A stretch of DNA of 64,000 nt, from contig NZ_PJME01000009.1 in assembly GCF_002954775.1 (NCBI RefSeq), positions 124,001 through 188,000 of the forward strand, given 5' to 3'. The translations under genes were made by a program, and so were the position numbers. This DNA is from Streptomyces geranii (GTDB lineage: Bacteria; Actinomycetota; Actinomycetes; Streptomycetales; Streptomycetaceae). The notes beneath the pieces were generated by a model, which was not told the DNA's origin, did not search any database, and saw nothing but the letters and a program-made list of their open reading frames with translations. Positions 25,854 through 34,487 of the stretch are shown here, one piece after another (position 1 is the stretch's first letter; each line of letters opens with the position of its first letter).

Positions 25854-28139
25854 GTGGCAGCCCTCGCACGCTGGTGTGTCAGGCACCGCCTCGTCGTCGT
25901 ACTGATCTGGCTCGCCGCCTTCGCCGGTGTCACCGCCGCGGCGGCCGTCGCGGGCTCGGCCTACTCGAACGACTACGAGGTCCCCGGCACCGAGTCGGGC
26001 CGCGCCACCCAGCTCCTTGAGGACGGCTTCCCCGGCCTCGGCGGCGACACCGACACCGTCGTCTGGCACACCACCGACTCCGGCACGGTCCGCGCCGCCG
26101 ACGTCGAGCAGGCCATGGGCGACACCCTGGACCGGATCGCCGACCTGCCCGGTGTCGCCTCGGTCGTCAGCCCGTACGAGGGGCGCGGCGGCAGCCAGAT
26201 CAGCGCCGACGGACGTACGGCGTACGCCACCGTCACCTTCGACAAGTCCGCCGAGGACATCGACAAGGGCCAGGCGCGGGCCGTCGTCGACGCGGCCGAG
26301 GCGGCGCGGGCCGACGGGCTCCAGGTGGAGCTGGGCGGCAGTGCCATCGCGCTCACCGAGTCCTCCGGCGGGCATGTCGCCGAGGCCGTCGGGGTGGTCG
26401 TCGCGGCCGTCGTGCTGTTCCTCGCCTTCGGCTCGCTCGCCGCCTCCCTGCTGCCCATCGCCACCGCCCTGGTGAGCGTCGGCACGGCCTACGCCGGGAT
26501 CGTGCTCCTCGGCCACGCGATGACCGTCGCCGACTTCGCGCCCATGCTCGGCATGCTGATCGGGCTCGGCGTCGGGATCGACTACGCCCTGTTCATCGTC
26601 ACCAGGCACCGGCGCGGCCTCAAACGCGGCCTGTCCGTCGCCGAGGCCGCCGTCAACGCCGTCACGACCACCGGACGGGCCGTCGTCTTCGCGGGTGCGA
26701 CCGTTTGCATAGCCCTGCTCGGGATGCTGATCCTGCGCCTGGGCTTCCTCAACGGCGTCGCGATAGCGGCCTCCCTCACGGTGATCCTGACCGTCGCCGC
26801 CTCCGTGACCCTCCTCCCCGCCCTGCTGTCGTTCATCGGGCCGCGTGCCCTCAGCCGCCGCGAACGGCGCAGGCTGGCCGAGCACGGCCCCGAACCGGAG
26901 CTGCCCACCGGGTTCGCCGCGCGCTGGTCCGCGTTCGTCGAGCGGCATCCCAAGGTGCTCGGCGCCGCCGCCTTGGTCGTCATGGCGCTGCTCGCCCTGC
27001 CCACCCTCTCGCTCCACCTCGGCACCTCCGACCAGGGCAACAACCCGAGCACGACGACCACCCGCCAGGCCTACGACCTGCTCGCCGACGGCTTCGGCCC
27101 CGGCGTCAACGGCCCGCTCACCCTCGTCACCCCCGTCGCCGACGCCGAGGACAAGCTCGTCCTCGACAACCTGGCGGCCACCATCCGGACCACCGAGGGC
27201 GTCGCCTCGGCCTCCCCGGTGACCTACAGCGCGGACGGCACCACCGGCTACCTCACCGTCGTACCGGAGTCCTCCCCGCAGTCCGCGAGGACCAGCGACC
27301 TGGTGGAGCGGCTGCGCGAAACGGTCCTCCCGCGCGCGGAGACCGGCACTTCGCTCGACCTCCAGGTCGGCGGGGTCACGGCGAGCTACGACGACTTCGC
27401 GGATGTGATCGTAGGCAAGCTGCCACTGTTCGTGGGTGTGGTGATCGGCCTGGGCTGCCTCCTCCTGCTCCTGGCGTTCCGCTCGATAGGCATCCCGCTC
27501 AAGGCAGCCGCGATGAACGTCGCCGCCGTCGCCTCGGCGTTCGGTGTAGTGGTCGCGATCTTCCAATGGGGCTGGGGAAGCGAACTGCTCGGCCTGGGCA
27601 GCGCGGGACCGATAGAACCCTTCCTCCCCGTGATCATGGTCTCGGTCCTCTTCGGCCTCTCCATGGACTACCAGGTCTTCCTGGTCAGCCGGATGTACGA
27701 GGAGTGGCTGGAGACCGGCGACAACCGGCGGGCCGTACGGGTCGGCCTCGCCGAGACCAGCCGCGTGATCAACTCGGCGGCGGTCATCATGATCTCGGTC
27801 TTCCTCGCCTTCGTGTTGAGCGGCGACCGAGTGATCGCCATGTTCGGCATCGCCCTGGCCGCCGCCGTCGCCCTCGACGCCTTCGTCCTGCGTACGCTCC
27901 TGGTGCCCGCGCTGATGCACCTGCTCGGCGGCGCCAACTGGTGGCTGCCCCGCTGGCTCGACCGCCGCCTCCCGCGCATCAGCATCGAGCCGCCCGAGTG
28001 CCGCGCCGCCGCCGCGCAAATGCCGGGCTTCGACGAGGCCGCCCGTGCGAGCATTCCGGGGCCGCGCGCCACGGACGGCGCACGGACAGACGTACTGGTG
28101 AAGGAGCGACCGCAGGATGTACGCGATATCCCTGGGTGA
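25854..28139 (+). CDS. MMPL/RND family exporter
   Basis: A 761-residue RND-type membrane protein of the MMPL branch (lipid or drug export). It begins with one membrane helix (VVVLIWLAAFAGVTAAAAVAG), then a first extracytoplasmic domain with the EVPGTESGRATQLL opening typical of actinobacterial MMPL proteins. A helix bundle containing GLGVGIDYALFIVTRHR follows, then a second domain and a second bundle with GLSMDYQVFLVSRMYE. The paired Asp-Tyr motifs are the proton-relay positions of MmpL-like pumps. GTG 25854 has GGGAG upstream; the frame is open about 35 codons earlier, but those residues are unlike the family start. It overlaps the GNAT gene by 23 nt, so the pair is coupled. Confidence 0.88.
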   Translation: MAALARWCVRHRLVVVLIWLAAFAGVTAAAAVAGSAYSNDYEVPGTESGRATQLLEDGFPGLGGDTDTVVWHTTDSGTVRAADVEQAMGDTLDRIADLPGVASVVSPYEGRGGSQISADGRTAYATVTFDKSAEDIDKGQARAVVDAAEAARADGLQVELGGSAIALTESSGGHVAEAVGVVVAAVVLFLAFGSLAASLLPIATALVSVGTAYAGIVLLGHAMTVADFAPMLGMLIGLGVGIDYALFIVTRHRRGLKRGLSVAEAAVNAVTTTGRAVVFAGATVCIALLGMLILRLGFLNGVAIAASLTVILTVAASVTLLPALLSFIGPRALSRRERRRLAEHGPEPELPTGFAARWSAFVERHPKVLGAAALVVMALLALPTLSLHLGTSDQGNNPSTTTTRQAYDLLADGFGPGVNGPLTLVTPVADAEDKLVLDNLAATIRTTEGVASASPVTYSADGTTGYLTVVPESSPQSARTSDLVERLRETVLPRAETGTSLDLQVGGVTASYDDFADVIVGKLPLFVGVVIGLGCLLLLLAFRSIGIPLKAAAMNVAAVASAFGVVVAIFQWGWGSELLGLGSAGPIEPFLPVIMVSVLFGLSMDYQVFLVSRMYEEWLETGDNRRAVRVGLAETSRVINSAAVIMISVFLAFVLSGDRVIAMFGIALAAAVALDAFVLRTLLVPALMHLLGGANWWLPRWLDRRLPRISIEPPECRAAAAQMPGFDEAARASIPGPRATDGARTDVLVKERPQDVRDIPG

Positions 28140-28692
28140 CGACGGCGCCGAACTGCGCCCCCTGGACCCCTGGCACGCCGAGGAGTTCCTCGCCCACCTC
28201 GACCGTGGGCGGGACTTCATCACCCACCACATCCCCTTCGGCATGAAGTCCACGGACGTCGACTCCGCGCGCGAACAGCTCCAGCGGTACGCCGACCAGC
28301 GCGCCGCCGACACCGGCTCCCTGCACGGGATCTGGCTGGACGGGAAGCTCGTCGGCGGGGTCCTCTTCCTCAACTTCAGCGCGGAGCACGGCAACTGCGA
28401 GGTCGGCTGCTGGCTGGAACCGGCAGGCACCGGACGCGGCCTGATCACGCGCGCGATGCGCGTCCTGATCGACTGGGCGATTGACGAACGCGGCATGCAC
28501 CGTGTGGAGTGGCACGCGTCGTCCGTCAACGAAGCGAGCATCAACGTGGCGCGACGGCTGGGCATGAGCCGTGAGGCCCTGTTGCGGGAGAACTATCCGC
28601 ACCGGGGGGTCCGCGCGGACACCGAGATCTGGTCGGTACTCGCGCCCGAGTGGCGTGCCGCACGCGCGCGTGCCGCTCACAAGGACCTTTAA
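28117..28692 (+). CDS. GNAT acetyltransferase, RimJ/RimL type
   Basis: A 191-residue GNAT. The opening AELRPLDPWHAEEFLAHL and the helix after it fit RimL-like enzymes. The acetyl-CoA loop is CWLEPAGTGRGLITRA, and the later block WHASSVNEASINVARRLGM (N-x-x-S) is diagnostic. ATG 28117 has GAAGGAG 10 nt upstream and lies inside the end of the MMPL gene. It may acetylate a small molecule or the N-terminus of a protein; the overlap with an exporter hints at detoxification, which is inference. Confidence 0.85.
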   Translation: MYAISLGDDGAELRPLDPWHAEEFLAHLDRGRDFITHHIPFGMKSTDVDSAREQLQRYADQRAADTGSLHGIWLDGKLVGGVLFLNFSAEHGNCEVGCWLEPAGTGRGLITRAMRVLIDWAIDERGMHRVEWHASSVNEASINVARRLGMSREALLRENYPHRGVRADTEIWSVLAPEWRAARARAAHKDL

Positions 28693-28727
28693 GGAACTTC
28701 TCAGACGACGTCCGTACGGTGCGAGGC

Positions 28728-29360
28728 ATGGGAACCAAGACAGCAGACGAGACCGGCGCCGAGACCGGTACCGAGGCCAAGAGCGACGATGTGAAGAGCG
28801 GTAACGAGACGGTGGACATCACCAAGGACGAGCAGCCGACGGAGACCGCGGCCGGGGCCACGGCCGACACCGAGGCCCAGGCCGAGGTCGAGGTGCTGGG
28901 TGACGCGGACGAGTACGAGGGCGACGACCTCGACGAGGCGGAGTTCGCGCCCGAGAAGGAGGGGCCCTCCGGCGTGGGCCAGGGTGCCGCCGCCGTCGTG
29001 TCCGCCGTGCTCGGCTTCATCTCGCTCACCGGCAGCTGGCTGGGCACGGTCGCCGGTGCGCGCGAGACGCTCGTCGGGCAGCTGGAGACCTCGTCGTCGG
29101 CGAGCGTGGCCACCCAGATCAAGGAGGTCTACGGCGACGCCTGGCAGACCACCGCGCTGTGGGGCGGCATCTTCGCGCTGGCCGCGCTGCTGGTCGGCGT
29201 CGCCGCCCTCGCCCGGCCCGCGTTCGGCACCCCGGGCAAGCCGCAGGCCGTATGGATCAAGTCGGTCGCCTGGGCGGGCGTCTCCATCGCCGTCCTCGGG
29301 CTGCTCATCGCGGTCCTGAAGTACACCGACGTCCTGCTCAGCCTGCCCCCGGCGAGCTGA
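28728..29360 (+). CDS. Membrane protein with acidic N-terminal domain
   Basis: A 210-residue protein of unknown function. Residues 1-90 are disordered and acidic (Thr/Glu/Asp/Ala-rich, including DADEYEGDDLDEAEF). They are followed by three predicted membrane segments: AAAVVSAVLGFISLTGSWLG, ALWGGIFALAALLVGVAALA and SVAWAGVSIAVLGLLIAVL. A soluble loop with ETLVGQLETSSSASVATQI lies between the first two. ATG 28728 follows GCGAGG; it starts 35 nt after the GNAT gene, so it could be in the same transcript. I recognise no family. Confidence 0.65.
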   Translation: MGTKTADETGAETGTEAKSDDVKSGNETVDITKDEQPTETAAGATADTEAQAEVEVLGDADEYEGDDLDEAEFAPEKEGPSGVGQGAAAVVSAVLGFISLTGSWLGTVAGARETLVGQLETSSSASVATQIKEVYGDAWQTTALWGGIFALAALLVGVAALARPAFGTPGKPQAVWIKSVAWAGVSIAVLGLLIAVLKYTDVLLSLPPAS

Positions 29361-29574
29361 CCCGGAGGCGGAATCACCGCAGGTCAAGAGGGGCCTTAGG
29401 CCGGTCGTAAGCACCTTACGGCCCGCCCGGGGCCCCTCACCCGTTTCTAAGGCCCCCACCCCCTCGGAAGATGCGGAACTCTCCCGATGTGGCGGACCCC
29501 CCTCGGAGACGAAGGTTGAGACATCGCAAGAAGCGATGAACGACCGGAGTCACCAGGGACCCGAGGGGTACGAC

Positions 29575-29760
29575 ATGTTCGAGTACGAGCTTCAGCAGCT
29601 GCGTTCCGCCGAGCTGCGCCGCGAGGCCGCCAACGAGCGCCTCGCCCGGGAGGCCACCCGCCGCGCCCGTGCCGCCCGCCGCGAGGCGGTCGGCCGGGCC
29701 GCCGAGGGCGAGGTGCATCCCGACCACCGGCGCCGGCACTGGTTCACCCGGGCCGCGTGA
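29575..29760 (+). CDS. Small Arg/Ala-rich helical protein
   Basis: A 61-residue protein, MFEYELQQLRSAEL followed by Arg/Ala/Glu-rich heptad-like sequence (RREAANERLAREATRRARAARREA), probably one long helix or coiled coil, ending HRRRHWFTRAA. ATG 29575 has GAGGGG 6 nt upstream; an earlier in-frame ATG at 29536 has a poorly spaced site but cannot be excluded. Its stop overlaps a GTG in the next frame. I recall similar short MFEYEL-type proteins in Streptomyces, with no known function. Confidence 0.6.
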   Translation: MFEYELQQLRSAELRREAANERLAREATRRARAARREAVGRAAEGEVHPDHRRRHWFTRAA

Positions 29761-29879
29761 GCGCCCGGGGCCGGGCGGCCGGGCCGACCGCCATCCGGGC
29801 CGTCGGCCGGTCCGTCGCCCCGCTCGTCGGCCCGATAACCGGTCCCGCGATGTCAGAGCCCTGTGCGATGCTCTGGCCC

Positions 29880-32800
29880 GTGGAGACCAGGTCCGTCTGT
29901 CCGGTGTTCGTCGGTCGTGCCGATGAGTTGGGGGTGCTGCGCGACGCGCTCGACCGTGCCGCCGCCGGTGAGCCGCAGGCGCTGCTGCTCGGCGGGGAGG
30001 CCGGGGTCGGCAAGACCCGGCTGGTCGAGGAGTTCGCCGAGGTCGCCGACGGCCGGGGCGCGGTCGTCGTGCTCGGCGGCTGCGTCGAGATCGGCGCCGA
30101 CGGACTGCCCTTCGCGCCCTTCTCCACCGCCCTGCGCGCCCTGCGGCGGGCCCTGCCCGACGAACTGGCCGCCGCCGCTGCCGGACAGGAACAGGAACTG
30201 GCCCGGCTGCTCCCCGAGTTGGGCGAGACCGACACCGGACGGCACGACGAGGAGGGCATGGCCCGCCTCTTCGAACTCACCGCGCGCCTGCTGGAACGGG
30301 TCGCCGCGGACCGTACGGTCGTCGTCGCCCTCGAAGACCTGCACTGGGCCGACGCCTCCACCCGCCACCTCCTCGCCTACCTCTTCCGCACCCTGCGCAC
30401 CGGCCGCCTCGTCGTCCTCGCCACCTACCGCGCCGACGACGTCCACCGCCGCCACCCCCTGCGCCCCCTCCTCGCCGAACTCGACCGCCTGCGCACGGTC
30501 CGCCGGATCGAGCTGAGCCGCTTCAACCGCGCCGAGGTGTCCCGGCAGATCGCCGGCATCCTCGCCGCCGAACCCGAACCGGCCCAGGTCGACGAGATCT
30601 TCGACCGCTCCGACGGCAACGCCTTCTTCGTCGAGGAACTCGCCGTCGCCGCCCACGAGGGCTGCCGCACCCGGCTCACCGACACCCTCCGGGACCTCCT
30701 CCTCGTCCGCGTCGAGAGCCTGCCCGAGAGCGCCCAGCGGGTCGCCCGGATCGTCGCCGAGGGCGGCTCCACCGTCGAGTACCGGCTGCTCGCCGCCGTC
30801 GCGGGCCTCGCCGAGGACGACCTGATCGAGGCGCTGCGCGCGGCCGTCGGCGCCAGCATCCTGCTCGCCACCCCGGCCGGCGACGGCTACCGCTTCCGCC
30901 ACTCCCTGGTCCGCGAGGCAGTCGGCGACGACCTGCTCCCCGGCGAGCGCTCCCGCCTCAACCGCCGCTTCGCCGAGGCCCTGGACGCCGACCCGACCCT
31001 CGTCCCCGCCGACGAACGCGCGATGCGCCTGGCCAGCTACTGGTACCACGCCCACGACCCCGCCAAGGCCCTCCCCGCCGTCCTGGACGCCTCGGTCACC
31101 GCCCGCCGCAGGTACGCCTACTCCGAGCAACTCCGGCTCCTGGAAAGGGCGATGGAGCTGTGGGACGTCACCCCCGACGCCGTACGCGCCACCCTCCGCC
31201 CGGTCGACTACACCGAGGTCTACCCGCCCTGCGGCTGCCACCCGGCCACCACCCCCCTGCGCTACCTCGACCTGATGGCCGAGGCCGCCGTCGCGGGCCG
31301 GCTGTGCGGCGAGCGCGAACGCGCCCTGAAGATCATCAAGCGCGCCCTGCACCTCCTGGAGGACGACGGCGACCCCCTGCGCGCCGCCTGGTTCTGGTGC
31401 CAGCGCTCACGCCTGGTCCAGTCCCTCTCCCGCGGCGACGGCTGGCAGGAACTGGACACCGCCCAGAACCTCGTACGGGGCCTGCCGCCCTCGGAGGTCC
31501 ACGCCGAGGTCCTGGCCAGCGCCGCCGTCTGGTCGATGCTGCACTGCCCGGGCCCCGACGCCCTCGCCGCCGCCGAACAGGCCGTGGAGTACGCGCGGAT
31601 GGTGGGCGCGCACGAGACCGAGCTGCACGCCCGGCTCACCCACGGCGGCCTGCTGATCGACGCCGGTGCCACGGAGACCGGGTTCGCGGAGATGGAGGCG
31701 GTGAAGGAGCGGGCGGTCGCGGAGGACATCTTCTTCGTCGCCGGACGCGCCTACATCAACCTCCCTTCCGGGCTCGAAGCGGTCGGCCGGTCCCGGGAGG
31801 CCGTCCCCGTCTTGGAAGAAGGCATCGCCTACACCCGCAGGTTCGGGCTGCTGGACTCCGAGGCCTGGGTGTGGGGCAACCTCTCCGACTCGCTGTACTC
31901 GCTGGGCCGCTGGCGGGAGGCGGCGGAGGCCGCGACCAACGCGCTGCGGCGCGGTCTGAGCGCCAAACCGCAGGGCGCGAGCGCCATCTGCCTGGCCCGG
32001 CTCGCCCTGGGCCGCGGCGACCTGCCCGAGGCGGCACGCCAACTGGCCACCGCCCACGACTACTTCGGCACCCACGACCCCATGCCCCAGCACGACCTGA
32101 TGCTCGCCCTGGTCACCATCGGCGTCGCCACGGGCGAGGGCCGCCTCGTCGACGCCCGCACCCGGCTGGGCGAGGTCCTGGACACCGGCTTCGCCACCGG
32201 CACCCAGCCCTACGGCTGGCCCCTGCTCCTCGCCGCCGCCACCGCCGAGGCCGACGCCCGCGACCTGCCCGCCGCCGAGGAGGGCCGCCGGGAGACCTGC
32301 GAACGCATCCTGGACACCGTCAAGAAGCTCACCACCGGCGCCCCCGTCTGGCACGCCCACGAGCAGTGGGTCCGCGCCGAACTCCGCCGCGCCGAGGGCA
32401 CGGCCGACCCCGCCACCTGGTCGCCGATAGTCACCGCCTTCGAGGCCCTGGACCGCCCGTACGACCTCGCCCGGGTCCGCCACCGCCTCGCCGAGGCCCT
32501 GCTGACGGACGGCGCCGACCCGGACGACCGCCACCGGGCCACCGACCTCCTCCGCCTGTCCGCCGCGGTCGCCGACCACCTGGGTGCCCGCCCCCTCGCC
32601 GACGCCGTCACCCTCCTCGCCCAGCGCGCCCGCCTGACCCTGACCGGCACGCCGACCGGTCCCGCGCCGGACCCGGCCGACACCCTGGGTCTCACCGGCC
32701 GCGAGCGGGACGTCCTGCGGCTGGTCTCCGCGGGCCGCACCAACCGCCAGATCGCCGAGGAACTCTTCATCTCCCCGAAGACGGCGAGCGTCCACGTCTC

Positions 32801-32912
32801 CAACATCCTGGGCAAGCTGGGCGTCGCCGGGCGCGGCGAGGCGGCGGCCGTGGCACACCGCCTGGGCCTGTTCCCGCCGGGGGCCGCGGTCCCGGCCCGG
32901 ACGGCCGGCTGA
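29880..32912 (+). CDS. Large ATP-binding LuxR-family regulator (LAL type)
   Basis: A protein of about 1010 residues with an N-terminal AAA/STAND ATPase module, a long helical repeat region and a C-terminal LuxR helix-turn-helix. Walker A is GGEAGVGKTRLVEEF, close to the start after FVGRADELGVLRDAL; Walker B is TVVVALEDLHWAD. The centre resembles TPR-like repeats (LLERAMELWD, AEQAVEYARM). The HTH reads LTGRERDVLRLVSAGRTNRQ, then IAEELFISPKTASVHVSNIL. I took GTG 29880, just before the conserved FVGR block. GTG 29757, ATG 29850 and ATG 29868 are in frame, and 29757 overlaps the previous stop (GTGA). LAL proteins usually activate sugar or antibiotic genes; no target is evident nearby. Confidence 0.85.
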   Translation: METRSVCPVFVGRADELGVLRDALDRAAAGEPQALLLGGEAGVGKTRLVEEFAEVADGRGAVVVLGGCVEIGADGLPFAPFSTALRALRRALPDELAAAAAGQEQELARLLPELGETDTGRHDEEGMARLFELTARLLERVAADRTVVVALEDLHWADASTRHLLAYLFRTLRTGRLVVLATYRADDVHRRHPLRPLLAELDRLRTVRRIELSRFNRAEVSRQIAGILAAEPEPAQVDEIFDRSDGNAFFVEELAVAAHEGCRTRLTDTLRDLLLVRVESLPESAQRVARIVAEGGSTVEYRLLAAVAGLAEDDLIEALRAAVGASILLATPAGDGYRFRHSLVREAVGDDLLPGERSRLNRRFAEALDADPTLVPADERAMRLASYWYHAHDPAKALPAVLDASVTARRRYAYSEQLRLLERAMELWDVTPDAVRATLRPVDYTEVYPPCGCHPATTPLRYLDLMAEAAVAGRLCGERERALKIIKRALHLLEDDGDPLRAAWFWCQRSRLVQSLSRGDGWQELDTAQNLVRGLPPSEVHAEVLASAAVWSMLHCPGPDALAAAEQAVEYARMVGAHETELHARLTHGGLLIDAGATETGFAEMEAVKERAVAEDIFFVAGRAYINLPSGLEAVGRSREAVPVLEEGIAYTRRFGLLDSEAWVWGNLSDSLYSLGRWREAAEAATNALRRGLSAKPQGASAICLARLALGRGDLPEAARQLATAHDYFGTHDPMPQHDLMLALVTIGVATGEGRLVDARTRLGEVLDTGFATGTQPYGWPLLLAAATAEADARDLPAAEEGRRETCERILDTVKKLTTGAPVWHAHEQWVRAELRRAEGTADPATWSPIVTAFEALDRPYDLARVRHRLAEALLTDGADPDDRHRATDLLRLSAAVADHLGARPLADAVTLLAQRARLTLTGTPTGPAPDPADTLGLTGRERDVLRLVSAGRTNRQIAEELFISPKTASVHVSNILGKLGVAGRGEAAAVAHRLGLFPPGAAVPARTAG

Positions 32913-32957
32913 GCGCGAGGGTTACGCTGCAAGAGACCCAGGCCCACGGGAGGCCCC

Positions 32958-33215
32958 GTGTTCAACATGTTCGAGGAACTCTTCGCACCGGGACGCAAAC
33001 ACCAGCGCGACGAACAGAACCGCCTGGAACTGACCCGCGAGGACGTCGGCGACGCCGACCCGGGACGCGGCCCGATAGACCTCGCGTCGGGAAAGGTCGT
33101 CGTACGCCGGTCGGAGCACCCGGAGCACCCGGAGCACCCGGAGCAAGCCGAGCAGCAGTCGGAGGGGCCGGAGGAGCCGGCCCGGTCCGATCAGCCGCCG
33201 CCTCACGTCACCTGA
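32958..33215 (+). CDS. Small conserved actinobacterial protein (DUF6191-like)
   Basis: An 85-residue protein that opens FNMFEELFAPGRKHQRDEQN, continues LELTREDVGDADPGRGPIDL and ASGKVVV, then degenerates into a Glu/Pro/His-rich tail with HPE repeats. The front part matches a small Streptomyces family I believe is DUF6191; function unknown. GTG 32958 follows GGGAGG. Its last 13 nt overlap the 3' end of the convergent sugar dehydrogenase gene. Confidence 0.68.
   Translation: MFNMFEELFAPGRKHQRDEQNRLELTREDVGDADPGRGPIDLASGKVVVRRSEHPEHPEHPEQAEQQSEGPEEPARSDQPPPHVT
33112..33144 (+). repeat. 9-bp tandem repeat coding His-Pro-Glu units
   Basis: The unit CGGAGCACC occurs three times perfectly and a fourth time in part, giving Glu-His-Pro repeats in the tail of the small protein above. 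It is a simple slippage repeat inside a disordered segment. Confidence 0.85.
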
Positions 33216-34375
33216 AGCTCCAGAATCCGGTCGTCCCCGTCCTTCGGGTCGCCCCGGCCGTCCGTCGCGCTCGTCACCAGCCACAGTTTGTCGCCGCCCG
33301 CCGAGACCACCGTACGGAGCCTGCCGTACTCGCCCTCCAGGAAGGCCTGCGGGTCGGCCGCGGCCTCCGTGCCGTTCAGGGGGACTCGCCACAGGCGCTG
33401 GCCCTTCAGGCCCGCCATCCAGATCGAGCCCTCCGCGTACGCGATGCCGCTGGGGGAGGCGTCGTCCGTGCGCCACTGGGCGAGCGGGTTGTGGAAGGCG
33501 TCGTCGTCGCTGTCGCCCTCCGCCTCCGGCCAGCCGTAGTTGTCGCCCGGCGCGATCTGGTTCAGCTCGTCCCAGGTGTCCTGGCCGAACTCCGAGGCGA
33601 AGAGGCGCTGCGCCGAGTCCCAGGCGAGGCCCTGGACGTTGCGGTGGCCGTACGAGTACACCGCGGAGTCGGGGAAGGGGTTGCCCGGGGCCGGTTCGCC
33701 CTCCGGGGTCATCCGCAGGATCTTGCCGCCCAGGGAGTCCTTGTCCTGGGACAGGCCCGTGTCACCGCTCTCGCCGGTGCCCGCGTACAGCATCTTGTCG
33801 GGGCCGAAGGCGATCCGGCCGCCGTTGTGGATGTATCCCTTCGGGATACCCCGGAAGACCGTGTTCGGGGCGCCCAACTGCTCGCCCGCCGGCTTCTCCT
33901 CCTCGTAGAGCATGCGGGCTATGCGGTTGTCCGACTCCGTCGTGAAGTAGGCGTAGACCAGGTGGTCCGACGCGAAGGTGGGGGAGAGGGCCAGGCCCAT
34001 CAGGCCGCCCTCGCCCGCCGGGGAGACCCCGGACACCTCGCCCAGCTCCGTCTTTTCGCCCGTCTCCGTGTCGACCCTGGTGATCGTGCCCTCGTCACGG
34101 GAGGAGACCAGCAGATCGCCGTCCGGGAGCGCGGCCAGGCCCCAGGGGGACTTCAGGTCCTCCGTCACCGTGCGCAGCACCTTCACCGTGCCCTTGGCGG
34201 GCGGGACGGCCTGCGTGGTCGCCCGCCCGGTGGGCGACGACGTCGGCCGTGAGGCCGTACCGCTCGGTGTCGCGGTGTCGTCCTCTCCTCCTCCCTCGTC
34301 GGAGGAGCAGCCGGCCGTGAGCAGGAGCGTGGCCGCGGCCAGTACGGCCGTCACAGCTCGATGTCGCACGATCAT
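33203..34375 (-). CDS. Secreted PQQ-dependent sugar dehydrogenase-like lipoprotein
   Basis: A 390-residue lipoprotein. The N-terminus is a signal peptide with lipobox LLLTAGC, then a Thr/Ser/Pro-rich linker (about 25-60), then the glucose/sorbosone dehydrogenase beta-propeller: LKSPWGLAALPDGDLLVSSRDEGTI, EGGLMGLALSP, HNGGRIAFGPD, SLGGKILRM, YGHRNVQGLAWD and NYGWPEAEGD. These are the PQQ and calcium contact regions of soluble aldose sugar dehydrogenases. ATG 34375 has TGAGGACC upstream; the frame continues 20 codons earlier, but the shorter form gives a proper signal peptide. It should oxidise aldose sugars outside the membrane; the real electron acceptor and substrate are unknown. Confidence 0.86.
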   Translation of the reverse strand: MIVRHRAVTAVLAAATLLLTAGCSSDEGGGEDDTATPSGTASRPTSSPTGRATTQAVPPAKGTVKVLRTVTEDLKSPWGLAALPDGDLLVSSRDEGTITRVDTETGEKTELGEVSGVSPAGEGGLMGLALSPTFASDHLVYAYFTTESDNRIARMLYEEEKPAGEQLGAPNTVFRGIPKGYIHNGGRIAFGPDKMLYAGTGESGDTGLSQDKDSLGGKILRMTPEGEPAPGNPFPDSAVYSYGHRNVQGLAWDSAQRLFASEFGQDTWDELNQIAPGDNYGWPEAEGDSDDDAFHNPLAQWRTDDASPSGIAYAEGSIWMAGLKGQRLWRVPLNGTEAAADPQAFLEGEYGRLRTVVSAGGDKLWLVTSATDGRGDPKDGDDRILELQVT

Positions 34376-34487
34376 GGTCCTCAGGGTCCCTTCGACGAAG
34401 CGGGTTCTCCTTGTCATACACCGCTCGCGCCCCACGAGTTCCCGATCTCCGAAGCCCGCTGTCTCCGGCGGCCGGTCCCGGTCCCGC

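Noticed and set aside
29757..29879. Longer N-terminus for the LAL regulator starting at the GTGA overlap
   Set aside because: The extra 41 codons include rare codons and no conserved sequence; kept only as an alternative start.
33112..33144. Short tandem repeats considered as a CRISPR remnant
   Set aside because: Units are 9 bp without spacers and lie in frame within a small coding sequence.
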